64,000 bases of DNA from Diphasiastrum complanatum (GCA_029204225.1 CM055114.1:10191948-10255947), one strand, 5' to 3'. Shown: positions 10,238 through 21,829, counted from the first letter of the stretch. A program made the numbers and translations. Notes: generated by a model not told the origin, from the letters alone.

Positions 10238-10701
10238 TTTTCAAATTACTGATGTACAAATGATACAGAAAACAACCAGTGAATTTGTGGATGCAGTTCG
10301 AAGTGCATGGGGTGTTGATCATATAACACATTATATGGTAAAATTTCGATGTTACACTACTATAGACAAATATGTGCAATTAAATTAGATACTTTTGGTA
10401 CTGATTAAGATTATGTTTTTATGACATGCAACACATATTACGGCATCATTCGACATTCTTTGCAAGAAATAGTGGAAGTCTTAGCATATGGTCATCGCAA
10501 GGAATGGAAAAATCTCATTGGCAAGCAAGAGCGGCATTTCATAAAAGTACACAACATGGCAGGACTAGCACAAAGAACAGCTATATACTACAACTTTTTC
10601 AATGGTTTTATAGAATAATCCAAATTCGTCATAATACAAAATCGACGGATTATAAAAAATTTCAAAAAGAATGCAAATTTATGCAAGCCAATAGGCAATA
10701 A
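10238..10701 (+). pseudogene. Block A C-terminal exons with the SQGMEKSH motif
   Basis: The first piece encodes EFVDAVRSAWGVDHITHYM before a GT. A second piece from 10426 encodes QHILRHHSTFFARNSGSLSI, then WSSQGMEKSHWQARAAFHKS. Block B has WGKDHVTHYV and GSLSIRSSQGMEKSH. The Glu of GMEK is a candidate third acidic catalytic residue by comparison with similar SQxxEK motifs I recall in animal transposase-like proteins. The frame ends at 10699-10701, 60 bases from the end of the convergent gene. Confidence 0.5.
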
Positions 10702-10761
10702 ACACACAATAAAATTTTGTATATTAAATGAAAATTTTTACAAAGTACAATTCAACAGTAT

Positions 10762-12239
10762 CTACTTTGCTTTCGATATTTTCTCCAATGAAAGTTGCGA
10801 CTTAGAATCATGCAACAATTTTCTTCTTTCGTATGGATCCAACAACTCATAGTTTTCATGCTTACTCAGATCAACGTAAGTAGCATACAATGCAAAATGG
10901 GATGATCTGAACATAGAATTCACTGGTCCATATCCTAAAATTTTAAGTGCAATAGTTTTCTTTACAAAAATTATTCTATGCATCTTATTAAAATTAGGTC
11001 CTCCAAGAAAGTGAGACAGAGCCTTGATTGCCATAATCATTGTCTCACCATGTTGATGAAACTTTGAATGGGCAACACTAATCTCATTATTCTTGAAGAA
11101 CTTCAGATAATGCTCTAGTACATGATCTCTTGAAAAATCTCCTGCAAAAAATCTCTGCCCTCCTCGATGAATTGCAAAATCATCACGAAAAATTGTTTTC
11201 AAAAATGAAAAATCCAAAGTAAGCTCTAGTATATAATCTGACATAATGAATTGAATCTACTAGTCCTTAATAAGATACAAAACTTATGCATTCAGCATTG
11301 TCTTCCTTGATTGTTGTCTCTCCATCAATATTATGTCTACTTCTCGATGTCAATATAGTTGGTGAATAGACAGTTGGTTTTGGAAAACTAAGTTGACTTT
11401 GAATTTTGAAAAACTCCTCTTCAGAAGGTAGATCATCTTCTTTATTGCGCATTTCCTCCACAACCATTTTTAAGCAATCTTTTCCTAAGTAAAGATCATC
11501 ATTATGTACATCGTCAACACCGGGGAGAAGATCATTGGCATCAACATCAATTATATTTGAAAATTCATCAAGCTCTTTGCTCAAAATGCAAAGAGTCTCA
11601 GCTTCAGTATATTTATATTATAAGTAGACAATGTGATAAGACATTTATGAGAAGGAGAAAGGGTGTTGGGAGTTCTATGGCCAATAAACGATGCCCTGTT
11701 TCGTGCAGGATCAAAATCTGTATAATCATCTAAACTAACGTTCGTATCAATAAAAAAAAAATTTATATCTACAATCTTCGACTTTTCAGACTTTGTACCA
11801 CTCGAAGAAGCAACTTCAGAAGTGGAAGAGCCAGCATCTGAATCGTCAGAAATATTTAACAAAAAAACAAAAACAAATGAAGACTGAAAATCAACAAATC
11901 TATATTTTTTTTTATTGTGAATTAGGCACTCATCTACAGACTTGAAATCATTATATAACTTGGTGAACATTCTTCCAAGCTTAGCTTTATAGCTATGATT
12001 TCGAGTGCCACCAGGTTCTAATAATGAACCATGTCCTTATTTTGAGATCTGAATAAAAGAGTACTGAGCAGAGACTTAAAACTTAGATAAATCTCAAAAA
12101 ATGCCTCCACACCAGGACTCTCAACAATAGAAGGAAGAATAAAAAGAAAAAGAGAAAAAAGAGATTTGAAATATTCTAAATTATCACTAATAGCAAATTC
12201 ATGAAAAAAAGAAAGCAAACTAGAATCGAAATTAGACAT
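10762..12239 (-). pseudogene. Block A3: degenerate multi-exon gene of unknown family
   Basis: A minus-strand series of coding-like frames. It starts at an ATG (12239) with MSNFDSSLLSFFHEFAISDN; then, after an acceptor at about 12018, GGTRNHSYKAKLGRMFTKLY and a Ser-rich part; then an acidic part (11267-11584, DVDANDLLPGVDDVHNDDLY); then a C-terminal part (10762-11244) with HYLKFFKNNEISVAHSKFHQ and FLGGPNFNKMHRIIFVKKTI. Stops lie between the parts. I recognise no family. It begins about 180 bases after the stop of A2 on the same strand and converges with block A. Confidence 0.4.
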
Positions 12240-12419
12240 TTTGAGCAAAATATACAGATATGAAATTTTCAATATCGCTCTCAAACGCAAAATGTAGGTT
12301 AGACAAGAACCTCAATGTGCGTTCGAAAGAGATATAAGAAGACGGGGTATTGGATCCGAACGCGTGTACAAAGATCAGGAAAAAAAAAGGGTGATGCATG
12401 TATTTGCTGATAGTGAATC

Positions 12420-13395
12420 TCAGTGTTCTTCCATAAGTTGAATGGTTTTGCCAATATCTCTGCATTTGATCTTGAGCTCATGTCTTTTACATACCTGCAT
12501 AAAACTAATACAAAGTGAGTTACAATTAGTACAGAGATTGTATTAGAAAGTTTTGATTGAAACTATTCATAAAGAATCGAGTGTTTACAGTTACTTACGA
12601 GTTTACCATTGAAAATGAATATGAAGTCTGAAAGTACATCATCTTGTAGGAACAATAGTTCCCACCTGATGTAATTTAGACTCCAATCTTCTTCCACCTC
12701 AACACATGTCAAAACGGCATCAATGTATATAATTTCAATATTTTTCCGTTTTGAATGTCCACTGGCTTCTAAATCTTGATCGAGTGGCACCCATTTACCT
12801 TTATTTTTTTTCCATCTCTGATAATGGAAGCATAAGCTCAACATTTGTTTTTCAATTTGAAAACGGAAGCACATGGAAGACATTTTAATTCTGCATTCAA
12901 TCTCCATCTGATCTTTTGTCCCAGCCTTTATCCAGAAGTTCAGATAACAAACTATCTGATAAATTTTTGCATACAAATATCATTGGGGTTTTGTGTACAT
13001 TGACACTTGAAAAGAAATCCACAAATATATTCAAGAAAATAAACCAACTCAATTTGACTGTTTTTGATCTCGTGCTTATCTTTAATGAATTTTTTACATC
13101 ATTATATATCTTGCAACGAAACCTTAGGGCTTGGGTCTCTCCAGGTGTGTTTGTGGTCCCCCCATCCGATTGATGCTCCTAATGATGTTCTAAAATCCAA
13201 AATTCTGGCCTTCCAATAAGTTTGAAATGATAGTTTTGACATTTTGCTTTTTCGAAATGCTCCTCTTGATGATGGATGCATCAAAACCCAAGAGTTCATT
13301 GAATATTTTCTTGGCACCCATAGTCCATTATCATCTTTCTCGTTGAATAGAAGCACATAGTCGATTGAGGAGCACGACTTCCTTGATGGTGCCAT
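12420..13395 (-). CDS. Block A2: intact-looking three-exon gene, 234 codons, unknown family
   Basis: Exons 13395-13123 (91 codons), 12955-12599 (119 codons) and 12494-12420 (24 codons plus TGA). Both introns (167 and 104 bases) have GT-AG ends, are phase 0, and leave one uninterrupted reading frame. The protein is basic, starts MAPSRKSCSSIDYVLLFNEK, has SFQTYWKARILDF in exon 1 and HYQRWKKNKGKWVPLD in exon 2, and has no signal peptide or membrane segment. No family is recognised. The WKARI motif also occurs at 33.1 kb (HWKARITSFF) in block C, a possible distant relation. It is flanked by transposase-like block A, degenerate A3 and the divergent block D, so it may be cargo or an accessory gene of one element. 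Confidence 0.55.
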
Positions 13396-13449
13396 TCGTA
13401 ATGTGCATGCGAAACACTGAACTATGAATATGAAAATATGCGTAGACAA

Positions 13450-13900
13450 AAAGCCATGAATTTGAAAAATGTGTTGGCGTAAATTTGAAACACTGATCTA
13501 TTTGGCGCCATGAATCAACTCTAAATAACCCTATTGACCATGATTTGACAATGCATATAAATTAATGGTACATCGATTTTCTCATCTCAACCATCTGTCA
13601 TATTCATTTTCAATATTTTTGAGTCTCTTCGGGCAGTGATGAGCTGGAAGGGCAGGCCTCATCAACCAATAGCATTTCCACATGCTGCCCGACGAAACAA
13701 CAATATATTTAGAAAGTTTTTATTTTATTTATATTTGAAAAACTCTACGCTATGTAGAATCCTGATTTCAAGGTTTCAATTGGTCCACATGGCAACAAAA
13801 CTAAGAAAAAAAATAAAAAATCATCTTTTTCAAAGGCCCTCTTCGGGCTCTAAGTTTCTCTAATGTATCGATTTCTTTGCATTGTCTACACAATACAACA
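13450..13900. promoter_or_regulatory. Divergent intergenic region between A2 and D
   Basis: No open frame that I trust. A plus-strand TATA-like GCATATAAATTAA at about 13553 could serve block D. A loose inverted repeat with CGGGCAG and CTGCCCG ends lies at about 13632-13693. A2 reads left from 13395 and D reads right from about 13940. Confidence 0.3.
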
Positions 13901-13940
13901 TTCACTTGATGAAGGCAAGTAAGAAAAATTCTAAACAATC

Positions 13941-14065
13941 GTGCGTCTTTGGGATGGAAGATAGATTTTGGAACATCATCTCTTTCAAATACAGATATCA
14001 TTGACGGTTTTAGTATTGTTTGTGAGGCTATGTCAAAAGAATGTTTAGATGTATCAACTTTAGAG
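13941..14065 (+). pseudogene. Block D, upstream exon
   Basis: Open segment reading NNRASLGWKIDFGTSSLSNT, then IVCEAMSKECLDVSTLE, ended by a GTAAAT donor at 14066. It continues toward the exon at about 14185. No family is recognised. Confidence 0.35.
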
Positions 14066-14184
14066 GTAAATCCAAGCATCAAAACGTAGAGAGAGAAAAA
14101 AAATGAGGATAAAAACAAAAAGTTTTCTTTCTTCTGATGAGGATGGTGAAAGACATGATGACAGACTTCCAAAAAGAAAGAAAA

Positions 14185-14683
14185 AAAGAAGAAGAAGGTC
14201 GTCGATGTATCAACTTCAAAGAGTTTGTCAAAGTTGAATTTAAACAAGATCGACTTCTTGCAAGAATCCGTTACAAAGCTGCAAAAGTACGAAAGCTACT
14301 ACCCTTTGGGTATAAAGACCACCGCCAATATCCCTGTTGAAAAATGTGTGTTGTCTCCACTACAATTTAATTGCCGCCCATTTAATTCCAATTATTGTGC
14401 AAAGCTTGTCCATTCATTTCTTATGTCGCCTAAAATAGTTCTCACACTTGCGGATGTAATTCTGTTTTGTAGGAATGAAGATGGGTCAATTGAGTTGGTA
14501 GCCATAAAAACTCTTGATGATGTTCATAGATCAAATATTCATTTCTATATAGTGGATGGGCAACATATGATTGAGGCTACTAAAAAGGTTTTGGAATTGC
14601 TACATAAGAACTCTGCAAAAATCGAAAATGTGCAAAAGTTAAAGAAATATTATGAGACTAGAAAGGCGCACATATCACAGTAG
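14185..14683 (+). pseudogene. Block D exon with a ParB/DGQHR-like motif
   Basis: Basic start (KKKKKVVDVSTSKSLSKLN), then YYPLGIKTTANIPVEKC, LSPLQFNCRPFNSNYCAKLV and a FYIVDGQHMIEATKKVLELL motif. VDGQH followed by xxAxxKxL is the hallmark of ParB/Srx-like and DGQHR domains, which bind DNA or nucleotides. The usual Arg after DGQH is Met here. The domain call rests on this motif and its position only. The frame ends TAG at about 14681 and coding-like segments continue downstream. Confidence 0.4.
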
Positions 14684-14734
14684 TTCAATTTCAGTAGTGG
14701 ATTGTGTTGCGATATCTAGAGCACTAAACTAGAT

Positions 14735-15390
14735 ATCAAAGAAGTATCATTTGAAGAGCTCTTATATGGAGTTGCTCTTACAAGCAAGAATGCAGTGGAA
14801 ATTTTTGGGTCCTCCAAAGAGACGTGAAAAAGGAGGCCAAGCTCCAGAGGAATGGAAGGTGTGCTTTTTAGATTTCTTTTTTTTTATATGCTTTGACTTT
14901 ATACATTGATATGTTGAGTACTCAAATTGAATTTTTTTTTTTTAATTTCGCGCAAAATTTCAAAAGCATGTTGATAAATGTAGTGCACAAAAATGATCCA
15001 AAAGAAGTTTATAATTGGATCTTTTTGAAGGATGATGTTTGGAAGAAATGGAAAAATGTTTGTAACTTATGAAAGAAAGAAAAATTGCATAATAATTGTG
15101 GTGAAATCACAAATTCTCCTACAGAGATGACAATCATATCAGGTGCGCATTATTTGTTAATCAAATTATTAAAGTTTTGCTTCTTATTATTTGTTGAGAT
15201 GATGATTGTTATTTGTTCATTGTATCTATTACATATCTTATTTTGCTATCTGATAGGTCATCTTTTATGTCCCGCACAAGGACTTAAAGAGAAAGATATG
15301 TTAGCTCTTTTTGATGGACTCATTGATGGGTTTTCAAGAATGTTAGATCCATCCACATCATCAATAATGCCTGAAGATACTTTTCAAATG
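14735..15390 (+). pseudogene. Block D downstream exons up to the Copia-2 junction
   Basis: Three coding-like pieces with plausible splice sites. They are YMELLLQARMQWKFLGPPKR ending before GTGTGC at about 14861; NFKSMLINVVHKNDPKEVYN, then WIFLKDDVWKKWKNVCNL, about 14957-15070; and LLCPAQGLKEKDMLALFDGL, then IDGFSRMLDPSTSSIMPEDT, 15259-15385. The last piece breaks off where copia sequence begins. A C-terminal acidic exon lies beyond Copia-2 at 18880. Confidence 0.35.
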
Positions 15391-15990
15391 TTCCCCTCAT
15401 AAAAAATGACATCTCTACCAGCAATCACTTTGTTAGTAGAAGGAATGTAAACCTTGTAGGCTTTACTCACCACACTATATCCAACAAAAATACCTTTCTT
15501 TGAAGATGGAACCTCCTTGGCCCTATCATCAAGAGTAATGTTGACATAGCAAGTTCATCCAAAAGTTCTTAGAAAGTTGACACTTGGCCTCGTCTTGAAT
15601 AGCATCTCAAAAGGTGTCCTTCCATCCAAAATAGCACTCAACCACCTATTGCACAAGAAATTAGCACACAACAAAGCTTGATCCCAAAATGGCTTATCAA
15701 GGTTAGCACTTAACCTCATGGCTTTGGCACTTTCACATAAAGTCCTATTCTTCCTTTCAGCCACTCCATTTTGTTGTGGGGTCCTTGGTGTTGATACTCC
15801 CTCTTGATCCCATGCTCATCACAAAAAGCCTTGAACTTGGTAGATATGTACTCTCCACTATTGTCACTCCTTAAGCACTCGATCCTTGTGGAAAATTGGT
15901 TCTCCCTTTTGCATTCTTGAATTTAACAAAGACATCATACACTTAATCTTTGCTCTTTAGTAGATAGATCCAACAAAATCTACTAAAATC
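15388..15990 (-). pseudogene. Copia-2 integrase core and C-terminal part
   Basis: Contains TFIDDFSRFCWIYLLKSKD (partly in a shifted frame near 15950), AERKNRTLCESAKAMRLSAN, GRTPFEMLF and the C-terminal KVIAGRDVIF just before the break. Frameshifts at about 15990 and 15780 separate the pieces. Confidence 0.8.
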
Positions 15991-15991
15991 A

Positions 15992-16870
15992 TCAATGAAA
16001 GTTACATACATCACTGCTAATTGTAGTAAATCCATGAATATCTGAATGTACAACTTGAAAAGGCGTTGTAGATCTAGTATAAGGTACTCTATGTGACTTT
16101 GACAAAGCACAAGAAACACAAACATGATTGATACTTCTTAAGAAACTTGGAAGACCTATCACAACTTGCTTCCTGGCCATTACCTCCAGTGACTTGAAGT
16201 TGAGGTGTCCCATCCTTTTATGCCGAACCTCTTGAATAGCTATTTGCTCTCTTTCAACACATCCAACTTGGTTAGCAATAACACAAGCATCTAGTTTGAA
16301 GAACTTCCCTTGCCTTTTACCTTTTGCAATCAAGATATCCTTCCTTTTGATCATACAAGCATCTTCATCAAACTCAACTTTGAGGCCTTTACTTAGCAAT
16401 TGACTCACACTTAGCCAATTCTTGGTAATAGATGGAAAGAACAAAACATCCTCCAAATGAACATTCCTATTTGTAGAGAGAGAAATAGGAACTGTGCCAA
16501 CCCCTTTGATTGCACACTCACCATCATTGGCCATGTAGATCACTCTCTTGTCATCTCCATATGCCAACAAAGAAGTGAAGTATTCTTTGTGAAAAGTCAT
16601 GTGTAAACTTGCTCCACTATCAATCCACCATGGATCTAGATCTCCATCATTAGCAAGCATATATGAAGATATCACAAAAGCATCATCATTTGCATCTTGA
16701 ACATCCAAACCATCAAAAGCAAGAGTAAGATTACCTTGCTTGTCTCCTTGATCTCTCTTCTTCTTGTAGTACTCATGTGCAAAGTGTCCTTTGATGCCAC
16801 AATAGAAGCACTTCTATTTGCCATTTGAAGAAGCATCCACTTGATATTGCCCTTTAGACCACTTACTTTT
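15992..16870 (-). pseudogene. Copia-2 zinc knuckle, protease and pre-integrase
   Basis: A knuckle reading CFYCGIKGHFAHEYYK has Tyr in place of the last Cys (Copia-3 keeps CFYCGIKGHFASECYK). A TAG just upstream breaks gag. The protease follows with WWIDSGASLHMTF, then LFFPSITKNWLSVSQLLSKG and the HHCC segment KRMGHLNFKSL / CVSCALSKSH. It ends at HSDIHG, where the integrase core is shifted out of frame. Confidence 0.85.
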
Positions 16871-16971
16871 GCTTTTGCCCTTGGATTTGCCCTTGATGAA
16901 CATAGCCTCCTCTCCAGCTTGAGATGTTGATGAAGATCCACCTCTTGTTTGAAGCTTATATTCTTCATTTA

Positions 16972-17511
16972 TCAAGATCTAATCAAACTTAGAAAAGTCT
17001 TTTGAATAGCAAGACTTTGAACAATGTTAGCATAAGCATACAACAATACATTAAGAATAACTTGAACAAGCTCTCCTTCCTTAATGCTTTCATCAATGCA
17101 AGCCAACTCATCATTCGACGCTTTCATCCTCAAAACAAAAGTACTTGAACTTTCTTCATTCTTTTGCAAAAAAGAAAAGATTTGCCTCCTCAGAGTCAAC
17201 ACTCTAGAAGTAGACTTGGATTCACAAAGCTTCGTCAATGAATCCCAAACATCCGTAGATGAAGTACACTTACCAACTTTCTTGAGAAGCTCATTGGTAA
17301 CATTCATCTTGATAATGTGTAGAGCCCTTTTGGCCCTCTTATCATACCTCATTTGATCTTGTTGTGTTGTTGGTCTCTCCTCCAAACCTACAACAATATC
17401 CAAAACATCATTCATCTCAAGAGGTAATTCCATCCTCACTTTCCACAATGAATAATTACTTGAGGTAAGCCTATCATTGGCTTCCAACATGACTCCACGT
17501 GATGTAGCCAT
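16972..17511 (-). pseudogene. Copia-2 gag N-terminal part
   Basis: Starts at ATG 17511 with MATSRGVMLEANDRLTSSNY, followed by SLWKVRMELPLEMNDVL and the UBN2-like LTLRRQIFSFLQKNEESSST. It ends at a stop before the IN(E)EYKLQ region at about 16965. Confidence 0.85.
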
Positions 17512-17535
17512 GTAGCAATGACCTGATCCTCTCAA

Positions 17536-18106
17536 CCTGTTTCAATGCACAAAGCACTCCTTTGAACAACAACAAATGTTTTCAAAAGGAAATCGCCAAG
17601 ATATGAAACTATCAATTCTCTTCTAGCACTTATACCAAGTAAATCAACACATATAATAGTGAAATCTTGATCAACCTATGATCTGTCCTCAATCTAATGA
17701 CTTTTGACACTTCCTAAGAATTGAAACACACTCAAATAAAGTTCTAAAACCTCACAATCTAGAGATCCAATCAAAGTTAGTGTTTTGACAAAATCACAAA
17801 AAATTGATTATTTCAAAATCTACATGCAAATGCCAAAAACTTGATATGCAATCAAATAGCCACCACTTAGGCTTTTCCAATGATCCTAAAATCGGCCAAA
17901 TCCAACATGAAATGTGTGAAAGCGGAATTGATCAAGATTATAACTCTATATAGGATTTTGATCTACAAAAGATCCAATCTACATATGCAGGAAACTCAAT
18001 TTTGGTGTGGAATTCAATCTAGCATGCTCTAGCATTGATATCTTCTCCAAATCATTGATACATGTGATTGCTTCCTTCACAACCTGAAACACAAACTATG
18101 ATATGA
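17536..18106 (-). other. Copia-2 leader with decayed primer-binding site
   Basis: Non-coding stretch between LTR and gag, alignable by eye with 53690-54261 of Copia-3. The site next to the LTR reads CTATGATATGA on the plus strand where Copia-3 has GCTCTGATACCA, so the initiator tRNA-Met site has decayed. Confidence 0.7.
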
Positions 18107-18831
<725 letters not shown>

Positions 18832-18879
18832 TCAACTATATTTGTCACTATAAGCCAAGATGCAACATATTTTTAATAA

Positions 18880-19018
18880 AAAGGTCATTTCCCAAAGGTT
18901 TAATGAGGATATAATCCATGAGGATGTGAATGAAAGCAAAGGGGACTTTGATGACTTATTCACCAATGTGAATTTACAAGATGAAGGAAGCGACGAGGAG
19001 ACAAATGATAGTGATTAG
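18880..19018 (+). pseudogene. Block D, C-terminal acidic exon beyond Copia-2
   Basis: Open frame KKVISQRFNEDIIHEDVNES, then FDDLFTNVNLQDEGSDEETN, ending in TAG 19016-19018. An acidic tail like this typically ends a nuclear protein. It lies just outside the Copia-2 LTR and reads in the same direction as block D, so I infer it is the end of D displaced by the insertion. Confidence 0.35.
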
Positions 19019-19683
19019 AATTCTCTTTTCTCTTTTTTACATATTAATTAGATATTACTATTGATTGTAAGGTCTTGATGAAGGCAATGGGTGAAGGGGA
19101 ATTAATTTCCTCCTTTATGAAACTGTACCTTTTTGAACTTTAATATAAATGTTTTCTTACTACAAAATTGAGATTAAAAAAATGTTGCATATTTTTCTAT
19201 TGGATGCAAATGCATCATCCATTCATGAATTAAATGCAATGTATAGTATTTTAAAGGATTGAATGCAATGTAAATTGATCTTGAAGTACATGATTTGCAT
19301 GATGGAATACAATGTTTAGTGAATACAATGCAAATCATAATAAGATGCATCAATGGATAAAATATAAAGTCATCAACTAAATATCAAATGAATAGAAATG
19401 AATGTGTTTTGATTTACCTTTAAAGTGAGTGCTTGTCTAATTCTTATCTTTTTGTTAATCCTTTTTTATCTCTATTGTTTTGTATTGCTCTTCTTTTTGC
19501 ACTTGATCTTCTAATCCTTTGCAATGAAAGCTCTTTTCTTATTTTTCATATCCAAATCTATATTACAAAAACAAAATATATTACAACCTATATTAAAGCA
19601 ATATGATCACAGAAGGAATCACAAAAAACATTAACATTTAACAATCACACGCAAAACACTAACAATAAGCAACATGACACCCA
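19019..19683. other. AT-rich non-coding stretch
   Basis: No gene seen. The words GAATGCAATGTA and related forms recur between 19225 and 19335, suggesting a small degenerate repeat, probably the 3' flank of block D. Confidence 0.4.
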
Positions 19684-19830
19684 TTAGAGTGAATGATCAT
19701 ATTCACTCTTTATAAAATTTTGAGAGAGTAAGCAAGAATTGAGCCTAGCATACCAACTCCTTGGTGCTTGCTTAATCTCACACAAACTCTTTTGAAGAAG
19801 ACACGCAAGATTAGGCTTATCTCGAGACAT
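19684..19830 (-). pseudogene. Copia reverse-transcriptase fragment
   Basis: Encodes KPNLACLLQKSLCEIKQAPR, then SWYARLNSCLLSQNF. It matches the Copia-3 RT at 51035-51150 (NHVCLLQKSLYGLKQAPRSW). Only about 45 codons remain. Confidence 0.75.
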
Positions 19831-19899
19831 GCAGGTTGCATGATAACACAAAATCAAATATTCACCCAAATTTCCATGCAGCATCCAAAGGAGGTCATG

Positions 19900-20265
19900 T
19901 TCATGTGGATATAGTTGTGGTTATGGTCGTGGATAATCCACCAAAAATCACTTCCAGTAGCAGCAATCCATCAGGAGTCGAAAACCGAAAAACTTTAAAT
20001 TGCACAGAAGATCCACGTGTGGATAATCCATGCACCAATATCCCACAATCCGACAATTAATAGTCTAACCATCAGCGTAGGCAAGACAGTTGGGTGTGGA
20101 ATATCCATGCATGAATAATCCATTGCATAGTAAATCACAAAAATGGGTCAGCTTTTTGTGTGGATAATTATCTACGCGTGGATTATCCATGCGTGTTCCA
20201 AAGAGTGAGGTCCGTGGATAACATGTGGATGGCATCCACATGCTATCTACGCATATATAATCGAC
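19900..20265. repeat. Degenerate array of a GTGGATAATCCATG palindromic word
   Basis: GTGGATAATCCA occurs at about 19931 and 20018. Variants occur at 20091 (GTGGAATATCCATGC), 20110 (GAATAATCCATTGC), 20160 (GTGGATAATTATC), 20178 (GTGGATTATCCATGCGTG), 20213 (GTGGATAACATGTGGAT) and 20226 (GTGGATGGCATCCACATGC). The core GGATAATCC is self-complementary apart from its centre. Function unknown. Confidence 0.7.
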
Positions 20266-20439
20266 AAGCAATTTTTTTATAACAAAAAACATAATGGTTG
20301 GGCAACCAAATGGTACACTCCTCAATTTTAGCTTTTTGTGTGACGTCTTTGTGGAAAGTCATTTCTTTTGTGTGAGAGGGAAGAGAAGAGAAAAGAGATG
20401 GGAGTGAGGATGAGATGGGGTAAGATGTAACTTTAGAAT

Positions 20440-20838
20440 GAATGGTATTGATGTTAGTATCTTTTTTATCTATGTTGACGACATCATTTTGAGTGGTAGT
20501 AATAAACATGATATAGTTGATATCAAGATAGCTCTAAAAAAGGAGTTTGAGAATCAAGATCTTGGTTTACTTCACTAAATCTTAGGAATGGAGATAAGTA
20601 GGACTTATAAAACTACTTTCATTTACCAAGATAAGTATGCTAATTTTATTCTTAGAAGTTTTAAAATGGATGATTGCAAATTTTACTCTATATCTATGGA
20701 ATCTAATGTATAGCTAACTATAAGGGGTAATTAAAGACCCATCTATTATTTGGCTAACCATCACAAGACCTTATCTTAGCTATTGTGTTGGTAAATTAAG
20801 TCAATTCATGCAAGATCCTAGTTTTTATGTCCATGACT
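20440..20838 (+). pseudogene. Copia reverse-transcriptase relic
   Basis: Reads IYVDDIILSGSNKHDIVDIK, then EFENQDLGLLH and ILGMEISRTYKTTFIYQDKY, and ends near the RNase H border with LSQFMQDPSF-like sequence. Stops at several points. Its orientation is opposite to the RT piece at 19.7 kb. Confidence 0.8.
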
Positions 20839-20843
20839 AGAAT

Positions 20844-21301
20844 ATAGGATTCAGTATACTCCTAGTCTTGGATACCCGATACTCCAGTGAATCAAGTTCA
20901 TTAGTTATGCCACATCATACAAGATGTGACCCGCAATGTAATTAATGACCTTGTGAGGCCCAAACACACTAATTGGAGTTAGTACAAGGTTTAGGACAAT
21001 CAATGCATGTGTAGAGTATCAATAGCAAATGAATCTATCTATAGGAGATATGGGACCATGCATTACTATATGCACAAGAGGGTCTTAGACCTTTATAAGG
21101 AGGACAAACTCACCCTAATCCATGATAGTTTGGTTGATTCATTGTCAGATCCTCTCTCTACTCTCATGCTTCCTAATCCTTGGCTTGGGGGTAAGCTTCT
21201 AGAGATTGATTGATTGCTTCTACTTAGTTGGGTGGTTTTTTCATAGTGTGTTCTCCAGTGTTTTGTCTTGTAAGCAGGATCTTGAGGAGCTTTCCCTTAC
21301 A
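20844..21301 (+). repeat. LTR-like block ending at a primer-binding site
   Basis: Ends CCCTTACA directly before TTGGTATAAGAGTAAGG, which is two or three changes from the plant initiator tRNA-Met primer site. It has a TATA box (CTTTATAAGG, 21091-21100) and a CT-rich stretch about 55 bases after it. The left boundary is approximate because it adjoins the RT relic. Confidence 0.55.
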
Positions 21302-21302
21302 T

Positions 21303-21314
21303 TGGTATAAGAGT
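21303..21314 (+). other. Primer-binding-site-like sequence
   Basis: TGGTATAAGAGT compared with the usual TGGTATCAGAGC. It follows the LTR-like block at a 1 base distance. Confidence 0.5.
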
Positions 21315-21829
21315 AAGGCTTACGAAGATCGGAGAACTGGGAGTGGTGTTGCTTTTTGTCAAAATTTTGGTGTGGATCAATTGGTATTCTCATCCAGGTG
21401 GAGAACAAGGTTGCAAGTGGCTGTATTCTCCCAGATTTTCTATTTGCATGCTGGTAAGATCCATTTCTCTCAAGATCTTTTATCGGGTCTTATGGAGAAT
21501 TGTCCTTGGAAGCTAATTTGTGATGTATTTTTGGAGCTTTTTCTTGTGTAGCTCAAATCTTATGTAGATCTGAATTTTTCAGAAAATGTGCTTTTATTTT
21601 AGAGATCATTAATAATGAAATTAATGATGCATGCCAGTTCTTTCCAAGATTTATGGCTCTAGGCTATGTTTTTGGTCAAAAATTGTTTGTTTTTCATACT
21701 TTTTTGACTAGAAATTGATAGTAAGAGCTAAAATCCAACAAGATCAGATCATTAGGATGGCTATAATTCTATAAATTGAGTTGCATGTGGTTGAGAAAGA
21801 GTTCAAAAAGAAAGAGAGTACCGACGAAG
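21315..21829. other. Non-coding stretch, probably retroelement leader
   Basis: No frame with recognisable protein sequence. It follows the primer site and precedes transposase-like block B. Confidence 0.4.

Larger units (their letters stand above)
7376..10701 (+). pseudogene. Block A: transposase-like gene relic with introns
   Basis: A series of plus-strand exon-like frames that recur in the same order in block B (21830-24206). The shared parts are a coiled-coil segment, a QGACD...ISR.AY segment, a WWLAAFQ segment, the core DLKTLKCM.NVSHG plus CLYCMK, HICTLHA.VRII, GGxKxRRFL, WGxDHxTHY and a final GSLSIxSSQGMEKSH. From memory, the WHL..DLK core, the CxxC pair, the LH motif and the SQxxEK motif resemble uncharacterised transposase-like proteins of invertebrates and protists. 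I cannot name the superfamily. Stops and single-base shifts (for example in the A-run at 8283-8291) show decay. It converges on the minus-strand gene ending at 10762. Confidence 0.55.

Noticed and set aside
19900-20265. CRISPR-like array
   Set aside because: The repeats are short, degenerate and irregularly spaced in a plant genome; there are no constant-length spacers.
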